NCBI RefSeq assembly: GCF_000805455.1
Contig: NZ_JSUS01000049.1
Span: 1 to 64,000 of the forward strand
Direction of reading: 5' to 3'
DNA length: 64,000 bases
From: Acinetobacter sp. A47
GTDB lineage: Bacteria > Pseudomonadota > Gammaproteobacteria > Pseudomonadales > Moraxellaceae
The translations under genes were made by a program, and so were the position numbers. Every line of letters starts with the position of its first letter. The first letter of the stretch is position 1. This document shows, piece after piece, positions 63,834 to 64,000 of the stretch. The notes under the pieces were generated by a model. The model saw only the letters and a list, made by a program, of their open reading frames with translations. It was not told the DNA's origin and did no database searches.

Positions 63834-64000
63834 TTATTTACCTTGATACGACGGCTTACGCTTTTCGATAAAAGCTTGAATGCCTTCATTTTTATCTTCG
63901 GTCGAAAACAGTAACTGGAAGGCTTTTCGTTCTAGCGTTAAGCCTGCATTTAATGGAACATCTTCGCTCATTAGCGCAACTTCTTTAATTTGTTGCAGGG
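63834..64000 (-). CDS. Enoyl-CoA hydratase/isomerase, C-terminal end, cut by window
   Basis: The last 54 codons are visible, reading KEVALMSEDVPLNAGL, LERKAFQLLFSTEDKNEGIQAFIEKRKPSYQGK and then TAA (63834-63836). This is the standard crotonase C-terminus (E-R-x-x-F, T-x-D-x-x-E-G, EKR-P-x-F/Y-x-G). It would hydrate the enoyl-CoA made by the acyl-CoA dehydrogenase. It is the first visible gene of the minus-strand operon with SDR, dehydrogenase and thiolase; the start and any upstream genes are outside the window. Confidence 0.9.
   Translation of the reverse strand, partial: LQQIKEVALMSEDVPLNAGLTLERKAFQLLFSTEDKNEGIQAFIEKRKPSYQGK

Noticed and set aside
1..64000. CRISPR arrays, tRNA and rRNA genes
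   Set aside because: No regularly spaced repeats, cloverleaf-like sequences or rRNA signatures were noticed when reading through.
53000..64000. Identification of the island as the known dca (adipate) or paa (phenylacetate) cluster
   Set aside because: The CaiB-type CoA transferase, paired IclR genes and SDR do not fit the gene content I know for those clusters, and no ring-oxygenase genes are present.

Overview
The window looks like chromosome of an Acinetobacter species. This rests on a complete csu-type archaic chaperone-usher pilus operon, a fused fructose PTS (fruB-fruK-fruA), a 507-residue PaaH-like 3-hydroxyacyl-CoA dehydrogenase in an aromatic/dicarboxylate-type catabolic island, moderate-to-low GC by eye, and AT-rich spacers. 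No rRNA, tRNA or CRISPR array was recognised. All function calls come from reading motifs and family patterns; no database search was possible.

Layout. 0-5 kb: the tail of an ActP-like acetate symporter, a flavin monooxygenase, a decayed gene, small hypothetical genes and a large OmpW-family porin. 5-21 kb is the most accessory-looking part, AT-rich with long gene-free spacers. It holds a heme-oxygenase-like protein, a heme-oxygenase-fold (HDO-like) protein apparently lacking several metal ligands followed by an unknown protein, an orphan PAAR protein, two META/HslJ-like lipoproteins, an operon of aminotransferase, Zn-dehydrogenase and HAD phosphatase, and a CoA ligase / MpaB-type oxygenase / aldehyde dehydrogenase group. 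21.6-27.2 kb: the fructose PTS operon, self-sufficient because EIIA, HPr and EI are fused. 27-35 kb: housekeeping and transport genes (HGSNAT-like membrane protein, YghU-type GST, LysR with LrgA/LrgB-like genes, XseA/XseB, amino acid permease).

35.4-41.4 kb is the csu operon, with a terminator-like hairpin directly after the major pilin gene. 41.5-43.6 kb is a low-GC scar: a membrane protein, the C-terminal tail of what looks like a polymorphic toxin, a putative immunity gene, a decayed IS256-family end and a DUF596-like gene. 43.9-47.8 kb is a polar amino acid ABC transporter with two tandem CjaA-like binding proteins. 47.9-52.8 kb carries two drug-efflux MFS genes, an AraC regulator and a YcaQ-type DNA glycosylase.

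53-64 kb is a catabolic island: AAHS-type MFS uptake, acyl-CoA dehydrogenase, CaiB-type CoA transferase, two paralogous IclR regulators around a second MFS gene, then thiolase, 3-hydroxyacyl-CoA dehydrogenase, SDR and enoyl-CoA hydratase (cut by the window end). Four copies of a 15-bp palindrome (consensus TTTCGCWNTGCGAAA) lie in front of its transcription units and probably form the IclR operator set. Together these genes would import an organic acid, activate it with CoA and run one beta-oxidation spiral. The thiolase resembles 3-oxoadipyl-CoA thiolases, so a dicarboxylate-like substrate is the best guess.
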